Shown here: in pieces, positions 24,497-35,506 of the stretch | Numbering within the stretch: position 1 is the first letter of the stretch | How the letters are laid out: the number at the start of each line of letters is the position of its first letter | DNA from: Micromussa lordhowensis | Taxonomy: Eukaryota > Cnidaria > Anthozoa > Scleractinia > Lobophylliidae | Assembly (NCBI GenBank): GCA_964020085.1 | Contig: OZ026596.1 | Location: 30,331,522-30,395,521 of the forward strand | Direction of reading: 5' to 3' | DNA length: 64,000 nt | Translations under genes and position numbers: made by a program | Notes under the pieces: model-generated | What the model was told of the DNA's origin: nothing | Seen by the model: only the letters and a program-made list of their open reading frames with translations | The model's database searches: none

Positions 24497-27400
24497 TTAC
24501 ATTTTCAACACTTTGTCTTTTCCTCCGCTTGCAACCCTTGAGCCATCTGGACTCCAGTCAACACTGTACACCTGCAAATGAAAGAGAATACTCTAAAACC
24601 TTCTCCTGCAGTCACAAGTTCCCACACGTTTATTCATCATGACTTTTGACCGACTGTGCATCAAGACATGGTTCGCTCACTGTCAACACCACGGTGTGCT
24701 TGAAAAGATCATATACTTTTGAAATGGAGCCTAGGGATTACAGACATTATATTCAGAAAACCAGTCTTTGTTCAGGTTTGTTTTCAGAGGGGGTGGGGGG
24801 GGGGGGTGGTAATGGGTAAGCAAATAGATACATACATAAACTTTATTTAAACACGCTAAAACCAGTTATTTTGTAAGATTGATATAAAAAAAAACAAACT
24901 GATGTTTGCCGTGTGGGAGTACGAGAAGGACATTAGACAATTGATCTCATTTTTAACGTTAAGTAAAGATTTAGATGCTCTGGCTTTAGATAGAGGGCTA
25001 TCCCATAAGTGCACCCACTGTAGCAAAAACTACGTTTAAAAATATCAGAACGAGGCATGAGCAGAGCTAATTTGTTTTCTATACAAAAACTTCTAAGTCC
25101 ATAGTCTTTGTTAAAAGGGTTTAAATAGGCCTTTCAAGAAATCCGGAGCCTGACCACTCACTGTTTTAAACATTAGTTTCAATTTTCTAAACTGCCAATA
25201 AAGAAAACTCTTCATAAATCGTAAAGAATATACCTCATCAGCGTGTCCAGGGAGATCCTCCGTGATTTTTTTTGTTTTCATGTCCCATACCTGTTAAATT
25301 GAAAATTACGCTGTTTTAGGGACTACCAAACCAATTCCAAGACGTAGCGGCTATATAATTTTGTGATTTGGTCTATCCGATTAAGATTTAGGTGATTTCA
25401 CTTAAACGTTCTAATAGATTTGCAATCTATTCGATTAGTGGTTGACTAATGACAAAATTGATCGTTAAATAAAAAAAAATGCGAAACGGGTAATGTAAAA
25501 TCAAATAATAGTGCTTAGTTTACTAAGTACTTACCTTCAGAGTGCTGTCCGCACTTCCACTACAAATCAAACGGCTGTCTGCAGACCAGGCAATCTTAAA
25601 AAAGAGACAATACAATGTAACAATGGATCTCCATAGCCTGGAAAGTCAATCGTTTGTGCCTCACCCAGCTGGAGTCTTAGTAAAACAGACGCTGATGCAT
25701 CTCTACTCAGCCTTTACACAGCTAACTTGCTAAACCAGTTTCAACCGTCGTGCCGTTTCATCAAACTATACTGAACTAACTGAGCTACTACGCGCCCTCT
25801 CATTGGTCGATAGGTGTGTTTAGATGAGAGTATGTAAACACGGTTATGAAGTTTTTTTGAGAATTATTTTATAAAAGCAATAGAGCACTTTTTCCGTGTT
25901 TACATGGCCTCATCGAAACACTCGGGGGGTTGGGAGTATTCCCGAAAGATATGCAAACTGACCGAGACGTAGTCGAGGGTTTGCATAACTGTCTCGAATT
26001 CTCCCAACCCCCGAGTGCTTAGATGAGGCCATGTAAACACGGAAAAAGTGCTCTATTGCTAAAGTAGAGCTGTATAATAACACATGCAAGGGTTTGCCTA
26101 ACCTGATCATGATCGTGAATTATTCGTATCTTGAGGAGGATAATTCAAGTCATCAAACCTGTTGTTTATCCTGATCGATGTATAGTGTTAAATATTTTTA
26201 AGTGCTTTACCTGATATACAGAATTCACATGGCCACGAAGAGATGTGATGTACCTAGTAAAGACAACGTTAATCGCAGAATTAGGAGACGAAGTTATAGT
26301 TACCACATTACAAGCATGAACGCCATGGCACGTAATAAAGGAGCAGTTTTCGACCATTGTAGACTAATCTGTCCAATGCATAGTTGAACTACATCAGTTA
26401 CAGTTAAAGAAACACTACTGCAGATGCCCAGAAGTGCGCATTATCAAAACTAAACCTGGAAAGACTGAATTTTCTTCGATCATTGAACAAATATAGCACT
26501 TGTGATCTATTGTTGGAGGTCCCAATTTGCGGGTTTTCGATAAGGTTGCGAAGTACAGGATCATTATTAACAAGAGGAAAGTACTGGAAACAAAACATTC
26601 GGGGAGTTAACGTAGTCAGCATAGCAGGACCACTGAGCAACCAGACATTTTAGGGGGTCTCGGAGAATGCCCACCCCACTACGGATTTTTTTCGATGCAC
26701 TCGTAACGTCCAGTCAACACTGTCTTTGAAGGAAACCCGCTGATATGAAGAACAGCAGGCAAGATTAATAGAGGAACGGTCAGAAACAGTGTGACGTGGT
26801 GTCCTAAGTAAATACTGACAGCAAAACAGTGCCGGGTAACAACCTGAAAACTAGATTTCAAATTGAAAGACGAGTAATCGACTAGAATCGTATATATCCC
26901 TGCGAAAAATGAAATGAAATGCGCCTTATAGGCTCTAAGAACCACCTCTGCGTAAAAGAATTCAAGAGACTAGAGACTGTTCAGTGACTTTTAAACTACC
27001 ACTTACTTTCCATTTTCGCCATTCCATATTTTAACAGACTTGTCAAATGCGGCACTTGCTATAAGACGACCATCAGGAGAAAAGCTCACTTGATTTATTA
27101 GAGCCTGGTGACCTACACAACAGATGCTAACTAGATTAGAATCATCAACATACTGATCAGATTAGAACAGAAAAGCCTAGAATCTGGGGCAAAAGTGTGC
27201 AACCCTCTCCCCATCCTAGACCTCTTTTTATTGTTTGACACTCTCAATGCTTTGCATTGTGCTACTGATATGCGAAGCGACATTTGCAGGACAACATAGG
27301 GTTAAGCACCTGAAGGCTACAGTGTTTCTGACAGCTAGCACACACACTGATAAATTTGCAAGCTAACTGAATATGTCCTGTGCATTCATGACTGCATCAA

Positions 27401-30400
27401 GCATGTAGATAATCACTGCAGCTAAATCAAGCTAAAGCCGAAGAACCGTTAGCGCTAGCAAAATCCAAGCCTATATCGTTATCATTAATTAACAATCTCA
27501 GGTTCACCAATTATCGGCAATGATCGGCTGTCTTATGGTAGCATTTCAACACGATACGTATTTTGATCAGTTTAGTTATGGTGTGACTATACTCTGACCT
27601 GTCATTCGTGCTAAAGGCTTCTTGCTGTCTTCTGGATCCCAGAGGAAAAGTGTAAAATCATCAGAGCCTGACACCAATTTCTCTCTTCTTCCTCCCTGAA
27701 TACAAATCATTTCAATAGGTTACGTCAAACAAAATTAGATGGCGGGGCTTCAACACTGATAAAAGGTTGTTTTCTGTTTCTGGTAGCCTTCAAGTGGGCT
27801 TTCTTAGGGGACGGGTCCTTTCCTTCACCTGCAAACCCTAAGAGGCCTTTTTCACACCTAAGAGAGCTCGTTCAAAGGCTGCTTTTTAGTAGTGCTGATA
27901 TAAAACTCCAGTTTTTTAACATGAAAAGGCTAAAGCTATACCCATCTTACCTATCAACTTAACTGAACTAGCGATTCAGTTTTAAACACAAAACCTCATA
28001 AGCGAAACGACTAGTTACCGAATTCAATCTAGATTTTAAAATCAAAGTGGCTGTTCTAATTTCTAACTACATTGTATGAACTGTAAACCAGGGTGACATC
28101 CATAAAATACTGTACCTTTGCTTGTGTGTATCTTTGTGATGCTCTTTCTTTTAATGTATCACTATCTGCCGTAGCTAATTCATCAGAGGAACCTCTCGAC
28201 GGATCAAATGCACCAGTTCTTAATGCATAGTCTGTATTCAGCGCTAAATGATTCACCTAAAGTAAAACGGAATAAAAAATGAGGTGTATTGTCTCTTTAA
28301 AGGATAAAGGATTTAAACACAGTTTTTGGATACAAATTTCAAAAGCAAAAAATAAAAAACTCACCCAATGTGCATGTCCCTGTAAGGTTCTACAAAGAAC
28401 TCCCTAGCAGTTGAAAAGAGAAAAAATTGCCATTGAAAAAAAGTTACAATCCACATTGTACCGAATGATTCCCGTTTCGCACCCCAATGAGTTTGCACAA
28501 AACGAGTTTGCACCGCTGAACTCATTATAAACTTTCTAATTTGAGTTCATCTTCACCTTCAATGGATTAAAGAATGGAAAATAAACATCTTTTGTGTGAT
28601 TTTGTCCACAATGTTGTCATTTTGCTTGGTAAGAGAAAGATAAATTTTAAGTACTTGATCACTAGTTGAATCAATGTACATGTAGGTGCGAACTTGGACG
28701 GTGCAAACTTGCTTGGTGCGACACTTCCAGCTACCACTGTACCACACAAGTTCACAACAGGACTAAAAAGATTAATTACTGGGTTTGATTTGCTATCTGT
28801 TTGTCCCTTTGATGTTCAAACCCCAACTCTAGGTATTGTGTAAGTACTAAGAAATTAATGTGAAGATCAGTTCTGCCAGCAGATGTGTACATTTAGACTG
28901 CTAGCAGTCTCTTGTTCTCCCAGTTCATCACAAAGTGCAGTGGAGCAAACACTAATAAAAATAGTAAGCAAGAAGTGTACGAGTTGTAGAATGGTTTCTT
29001 AGAAAAGGAAAGGTCTTGGCAAATTTTAGCCAAGTTACAAAATCTCAGCACCTGAAACTATATTTTAATCTTGCTGTCACTCCACACTCTTAACTAGCAC
29101 TATCTGAAATAAAATTGCTGTTAATTACTAATCAGAAACCACAGGTTACCTTATATGAAAATGAAAGGGTAGGTTCCCTTTCATAATTATTAATTATTAA
29201 TAATAATTTTTATTAATAATAATTAATTAATAATTAATAATAATAATAGCATACTTAATTATTGTAACTATAACAAATTACTTACATCCTCCGCCCTCCA
29301 GACTTTGATTGTCCTGTCTTGGGATGACGAGTAAATCAGTCCCTCTCCTCCCCACCTGATGCATGTCACTGACTTGGTGTGGCTTGACAGTGTTCTAATT
29401 AACTGACCAAGGATGCAGTCCCATATCTTAATAGTTGTATCCTTCAGGAGAAAAAATAACAGATACCTTAAGTAAGAGGGGGGCTTTTAAGCTGTATGAA
29501 ACAGAAAAAAAGAAAAAAAAACTTTTTAAAACAGGTAACCAACAATAACAAAATATATTTTCCCTTTACTGATTTTTATCTCTTAAATTCACAATCAAGG
29601 AAACAGATACATGAAGCACACAGTTCATTGTGTGGAGCAAATACCAGGGGTATGCAGAAAAGGCCTTTGACATTAGAAAATGTTGAAGTCTGTTTGAACA
29701 GGGGGGGAGGGTGCTTATAAACAAGGAGGCTCATGACTGGAATTTTATGGTAATTCAAAATAATACACTCACTTTTGAAGCACTGGCAAGAAATCTGCAA
29801 TCTGGATTACTGACAAAAGGGACAAACAAAATGTGTAAATCATTATTTTGTCAACAATAAAATTCAACACTTTTTTTCTGTAAACCATTCATGGCAGGTG
29901 TTCTTGGTTTGAACCCCTCCCCGACACATTGTCCCTCTGGAAATTCCAGTGTTGGCTCAATTTTGGCTTTTGAAATCTCCCTCCCTTTTGGAATTTCCAG
30001 TAACCCTCTTTGGGGTGGGTTCGGATATTTTCTGGAGCCACATATTATTATGTACCTGTGAAGTGGCTGCCAGCTAAGCCATGTGATCCATTGCAAGTGT
30101 CCTTTTAACACCTTTCCCAGTTGCTTTCCTGTTGTAGGGTCCCAGATTCTAATCTAACAAACAGAGCATACATGCATTAAATCCTACTAACTGCTTTGAA
30201 AAGCTCACCTAACTGGATCGGCAGCTTTTTTAAAATGAATGTTTTCACTTGGGCATAAGCTTTTAAAAGCAACATACTGGTGTGCAGATGCATACATAGC
30301 ATCTTTAGTAAGAAAATGTTAAGTACATTAAAAAAGCGCTAATGAACAGCACCTTACTTTGTGATCACCTGTGCATGAACACTTTTGCCTTTGCTCTAGT

Positions 30401-32977
30401 GAACACCAGGCATTTACTAACTAAGTGATTTTATGTTCTCTATACTGACGGAAACCCATCATGTATTGTATGACACATCTCTGGACACATAGGATGTCAG
30501 AGAAGGAGGGTCTGTCCAAAATTACATTTGGGGTGTGGCTGGGCTGATAATGAACCTGCAGAACTCTTTGAATTCTGCCATTGTCTTGTTCCAGACTATT
30601 CAGATGAAAAAATTCACAATTTACATTCTCTATTGAAATATATTGGAGGAAAAAATAAGCCTTGTTCCAAAAAAATACCCAATAATAACCCAGAAAAACA
30701 TCAACTATTTTGAAAACACAGCTCATAATCAGGAACACGATGATTAATATACAACATATTCTATTGGTCAGGAAAAACCACAGGTCACAAATTTATATTA
30801 AATATAAAAATCGATATTATACGACAGTTTCCTAACCTCGCCATTTTTGCATCCTGAAGCCAGCTTTTTTCCATCTGGAGACCAAGATATATGTAATATC
30901 CAGTGTGTGTGGCCTTAAATGCAAAGAACCAAAATCCAGACAGGTACAAAATTAAATTTACTTTAATTAACATTCAACAGAAGTGAAAGACCTGGAAACA
31001 GAGTAGATGCATTTTTTTTCGGTGTGTAGAGAAACTGAGATTTTCTTTTTTTCTCTTGATGTGAATGCAACTTGTTTAGGCCACTTTGAAAGTTATTGTC
31101 ACTTCTTTGTGGAAAATAAGGGTAAGAAACAAAAAAAATGGTGTGTGACAAAGTATTAAGTAAATTATTATTTGAATCATATCGCTGGTCAATAATCAAT
31201 TGCTGACTTCAAATATTTACACTTATGCGTACTCTGAATCAGCATTCTAATCAGAAGAAAACAATGTTTCCCCTAATATTTACCTTTACAAGTAAAATGA
31301 GGTGTTTCTGTGTTGACATCCCAAAACCGAACAGTTGTGTCCCCTGAGCCACTAGCCAAATATCTAGCAGAAACAAATGAACATCAAAATTTTGATAAAA
31401 CGTTTCTCACCTGGTAGGTAAGGTAGGGTAATGTCTGCATACAAGCCAAGTGGCCCATCAGGCTGGAGCTTATCCTGGGTTTCTGTAGCATGAAGCAACA
31501 AGGAGTATTTCTACTTCCAGCTGGATGGGGTGCTAGTCCATCACAGGGTTACCCCCAGAATTAAGTTTGTTACAACTATTGTAAAGAAGTGACCACTTGA
31601 TATAACATCTGATTTACTTAATTATTGTAGATGAGCTTAGAATTACACATATAACACAGTTTGCCAGTGCCCATTTCTACACCTGGGCCGAGAGAGGCAC
31701 TGTGAGAGTAAAGTGTCTTGCCAAGAACACAACGCAGTGTTCCTGGCTAGAGCTGGAACCTGGACCACTTGATCCACAGAAGAGCACACTAACCATGAGG
31801 CCACAGCGCCTTCCACTCACACATAGTACCGGCCGCCAGTAGTTAAGTCTTGTAATGCATACAAAATTATTTTCAAATTCACCCATTTGCCTAGTTATCT
31901 AAGCACAGATTACAGGACAAATGCCAAATTATCTTGAGTTAATTATTAAGCTTCTGTATATGTATAAATGCACATAGGAACTATAGGCTCCACTTATCAA
32001 CAAGAACTTGGATAATGAATAAGGTGTTAATCAGTCAGCAACACAAACTTCTCTGAAAAAAGGATACGACCTTTTGCACTCCAGAATACTACTCTACTAA
32101 TGAGACTCTTGTCTTTTTTAGACTAATACAAACAATATGCAATCAGCAGGGCTGCCAATAAGGGTTGTAACTCGTAACACCTGTTACGGCTGAGTATGTT
32201 TGATGGATCCTTGATGTTATGGGTGAACTGACACAATTCACGCATAAAGTAACAAGTTTGTAATACATAACGCTCAGTGGTGAAACATCCAAAGGATACA
32301 CAGAAGCTCAGAGGTTATATGCCTGCAGGGAGAACTCTGAATTTATTATTTTCTGGAGAGAGAAGATTATGTCACTGATAGATGGTATAACCTTTCATAA
32401 GATATCCTCTCTTTTCCAAGATTTTTAATGGTACTCTACCCACCTGCCATCAGGACTAAATGACACTGCAATTACTGCTTCAGAATGACCTGTCAGTTGG
32501 AGTGAGACAATAATAACTACCAATGCTTAGGAAATAGCAAGTATTGCCTATATACATACATACACATAGAATTATAGGCATGCAGTGCATACAGAGGAAA
32601 AAGTAACATCTTACATTTACCCTTTGCATGCATTACATGCCCAGGTAATGTGTACATAGGTGAGTATAGCTACACAGACCTATGCAACATGCTAAATGAT
32701 GCTATGTAATGGAAATAGGACTTTGTGTCGTCCAATTTGGCCTGTAATCATACAAGTGATAACAAAATCGGACGACTGCGCAGCGGGAGTCCGATTTGTT
32801 TATCACGAGTACAATTACAGACCAAATAATTAGACGACACAAAGCCTTATTACCAATTAATCATAAAAATTGCTATTTCTGAGAAAAAAGAATAGCCAAG
32901 TTAGGAAAGAAAGGGAAAATTTGTATTAAAATACTGACAAAGGAGAAGTAAATTGTTTCATGTCACTCTGAAATTGA

Positions 32978-33009
<32 letters not shown>

Positions 33010-35361
33010 GATTGGCTTACTGAACTGTCCGATAACAAACCGTCCGATACCAAACTGTCCATAACAAACTGTCCAATAAGAACTTGGCAAGTGAATTAAT
33101 TTTTATGATTAACAAGATTATCATAGGCATATAACATTTTCCCTTAAAAAATCCTATAATAGGCATAAATTATGTAGAGTGTACAGTCGGCATGGCTACA
33201 TACCCTAATTTATAACATGCCTATGATAATATAATCATAATCAGAGAAAACTGACAGAAATAATTTTTAACAATATTAAATGGTGTAATTAAAAAATTAT
33301 GGCTACCTGGAATTGTGCTTGTACATCTTGTGACTGCACGGACTTTAAACACAGCCTGGGGCTGATACACTATCTCAACCACCTTTTCTGTTTCAAGTGT
33401 TTGTGTTTCCAAGGTTTCCTTAAGACTGCCAGTGATTTCAGACTCGTTGACAAAAAATGAATATGGTACACTGTCATCCTGGGTAAAAAAAAAAAACAGA
33501 GAAAGCAGTTACAATAAGGAACATAATTATTTTGTTATTTCAATCATCACAGCCAGAAATCAAGTGGCCATAAATATGAATGGAATTGGCTTGTTTACAA
33601 GGGCAAAACATAAAAAGCTCGTGACTGATGCCTTTTTAATACAAATAAGACTAGGATCTAGGGGGCTTCAGGGGGTTTGGTCGAACCCTCTAAATTGAAA
33701 ACATGAGACACTATAACGAGCTGGCTTGGCCTCAGAATGCCGGAAATTTCCGAGGACTTCAATTTCAAACAATTTCTTGGGGAGGATGCTCCCGAACCCC
33801 CTTCCCTAAAATCCTGTATCTGCCCCAGGAGTATTACATTGATTTGGTAAGTGGGCCATACACCCCCCAACCAATTTTTCTGGTATTACACCCCCCTTCC
33901 CCCGGGCCTTGACATAACCCATGTGTAAACCATCTGGGCACAGCAAGCTCTTGCTCCACCCAGATAGGTCAATGTCTTTCATCATCATCATGTCCTTTTC
34001 CCTGTGAGGGACATGGGGCCTTAAGTCAATGTAAGTAGTTCACAGTATATTTGTTACTAGGTTCTTCCAGCAAAACTACATGAAAGCTGTCTGCCAGAGG
34101 TGCTAAGGGTACTTACATGTGATGTATAAGGACAACAACCGATTTACTCTCGATAATTAAATAATCACTGTAAGTTACCTTTTGAAGTACTGCGTTGCAG
34201 ACTAATTCTAGTTTATCAGGTGTGATATCAAGAGGAAGGTCAAATGGTGTGCCGATAAGTTCTCCAAGTTCACTCTTGAACTGTGCAAGGATACGACTAC
34301 CTTCACTGTTTAAAAAAATCAACATTGGCAGAATTTGGATTAAATGACTACAGAATAGAAACTCAGTGCAATAGGCCTTATCATGGTTTCCGACGTCATT
34401 TTGACGGGTAGGCAAAGCGGTCAGAAATTACAGTGTTTGTATGGGAATCCGATGGCAAAGAACTTTTTCCAAAATCGAATTTTACGCAATTTGTGAATCG
34501 CAATGTTAAAATATCAGGTGGAAGATTGTATTAACCAAGTTTGAAGGATGTAACTTAACTAGAAGACGCTCAGTTAATTTTTATAATTTAGCATACATTT
34601 GTCTGTAATTTTTTTTTCCGGCGCCGCCGCATCTTCCCAGCCAAATTTACAGACAAATGTATGGAAAATTATAAAAATTAACTGAGCGTCTTCTAGTTAA
34701 GTTACATCCTTCAAACTTGGTGAATACAATCTTCCACCTGATATTTTAACATCGCGATTCACAAATTGCGTAAAATTCGATTTTGGAAAAAGTTCTTTGC
34801 CATCGGATTCCCATACAAACACTGTAATTTCTGACCGCTTTGCCTACCCGTCAAAATGGCGTCGGAAACCGTGATAAGGCCTATTATACACTTACAGTAA
34901 ATAAGTATACTTTTATATTTAAACACACTGATCAAACCCCTAATGGGCCATTCCATTAAATATCTGCACCCCCCCCCCCCCCCTATTGAGGTTAAGGGAA
35001 ATCCGAGGGGTGTGGGGGGCCTTTTGTGTGTCGGCATCTTTGATCTTTGAATAAATCCTGAAGGGGGAGTGTGTCAGCACTTTGATCTTCTTTTTCTTGG
35101 GGGGTCAAAAGTTTACTTTCCTGAGGGGGTGAAATATAAAGTACCTCAATGGGGGGGGGGGGGTGCGGATAAAAAGTGGAATGGCCCAATTACAGACAGA
35201 GTCATTCTCCTTAACCATCTCCAATCCCCCCAAAAAATGTACTTATCCTTCATTCATAGATTATCCAAGAAGCTTACAGCTGTATAATATAAGCCATTAC
35301 ACCGATTACACTAAGTACTCCTTATGCACTTAACTTATTAATAAAGTATCTTTTACCTCAT
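24497..35361 (-). CDS. NLE1: Notchless homolog, WD-repeat 60S ribosome assembly factor
   Basis: Seventeen coding exons run from 35361 down: 35357-35361, 34179-34305, 33307-33478, 32444-32489, 31284-31363, 30837-30913, 30056-30153, 29773-29809, 29286-29441, 28365-28403, 28116-28256, 27599-27695, 27007-27112, 26211-26253, 25535-25594, 25234-25290 and 24497-24571. They total 471 residues (human is about 485) and all phases agree. The NLE domain comes first ([29 protein letters not shown] end), followed by eight WD repeats ([59 protein letters not shown]). NLE1 binds the MIDAS domain of Rea1/MDN1 through the NLE domain to release it during pre-60S maturation in the nucleolus and nucleoplasm (known). 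The start codon sits in a mini-exon of five coding bases. The last exon ends KVLKM-stop, slightly short of the family end. Confidence 0.93.
25876..26060. mobile_element. MITE with about 38-bp inverted ends in NLE1 intron
   Basis: The left end AGCAATAGAGCACTTTTTCC, then GTGTTTACATGGCCTCAT, is mirrored by the right end ATGAGGCCATGTAAACAC, then GGAAAAAGTGCTCTATTGCT. The centre holds a weaker inner inverted pair around GGGTTGGGAG and CTCCCAACCC. It is non-coding. Confidence 0.75.
29165..29260. repeat. AT-rich simple repeat (ATTA/TAAT units)
   Basis: Dense alternating AATTATT, TTAATAATAA and ATTAATTAA units with strong self-complementarity lie in an NLE1 intron about 25 bp from exon 9. Confidence 0.7.
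29888..30045. repeat. Non-autonomous dispersed element, copy 1
   Basis: It shares blocks with 40140-40310 in the opposite orientation: GGTTTGA, TCTGGAAATT, TTTTGAAATCTCCCTCCC-like, GGGTGG, then ATATTTTCTGGAGCCACA matching ATGTTTTCTGGAACCACA. Identity is moderate, so both are old copies. Confidence 0.5.
31451..31812 (-). repeat. tRNA-derived SINE, copy 2 (NLE1 intron)
   Basis: It has the same block order as 18201-18475 plus an internal insertion at about 31566-31660. On the minus strand an A-box-like TGGCCTCATGGTTAGTGTG is followed by a B-box-like GGTTCCAGCTC, so the head is tRNA-derived. Because it is on the minus strand, it lies in the sense direction of NLE1. Confidence 0.7.
32718..32847. 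mobile_element. Palindromic MITE in NLE1 intron
   Basis: The left end GGACTTTGTGTCGTCCAATT is mirrored by a right end reading AATTAGACGACACAAAGCC, with an inner pair AAATCGGACGA and TCCGATTT. The element is 130 bp and non-coding. Confidence 0.65.
33024..33083. repeat. Short tandem repeat of about 15 bp
   Basis: Four diverged units of the type CTGTCCGATAACAAA, CCGTCCGATACCAAA, CTGTCCATAACAAA and CTGTCCAATAAG occur in a row in an NLE1 intron. Confidence 0.65.
34370..34884. mobile_element. Foldback element with arms of about 228 bp in NLE1 intron 1
   Basis: Nearly the whole 515-bp segment is an inverted repeat. AATAGGCCTTATCATGGTTT at the left mirrors AAACCGTGATAAGGCCTATT at the right, and the match continues inward to TACAGACAAATGTATG on both sides of a spacer of about 50 bp that contains GGCGCCGCCGCATC. 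The arms differ at only a few positions. No coding region is present. Confidence 0.85.
34941..35192. mobile_element. MITE with inverted ends and poly-C/poly-G arms
   Basis: TAATGGGCCATTCCATT at the left pairs with AGTGGAATGGCCCAATTA at the right. Inside, a run of about 14 C (near 34970) is mirrored by a run of about 14 G (near 35150). It lies in NLE1 intron 1, directly next to the foldback element. Confidence 0.65.
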
Positions 35362-35506
35362 CTTGCTTCTAGCTTGCCCCACGTGAGAATGTACCCGTAG
35401 AGTTTCCCGTGAGAATTTTTCTTTTCTGTTTACCTGAATCAGCGGTACAAGTCGTTCACAACTTAGTACTTCGTGTAGACCTCCTGTGTGTTGCATGTAG
35501 GCGAGC
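35362..35506. promoter_or_regulatory. Bidirectional promoter between NLE1 and MRPL18
   Basis: The two start codons are divergent and 145 bp apart. The interval holds an E-box CACGTG (35380-35385). An NRF1-type GCATGCGCA (35505-35513) overlaps the first MRPL18 ATG, and a YY1-type CAAGATGGC overlaps the second ATG (35528). NRF1 and YY1 sites at starts are common for ribosomal and mitochondrial genes in animals (known); their use here is inference. Confidence 0.65.
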
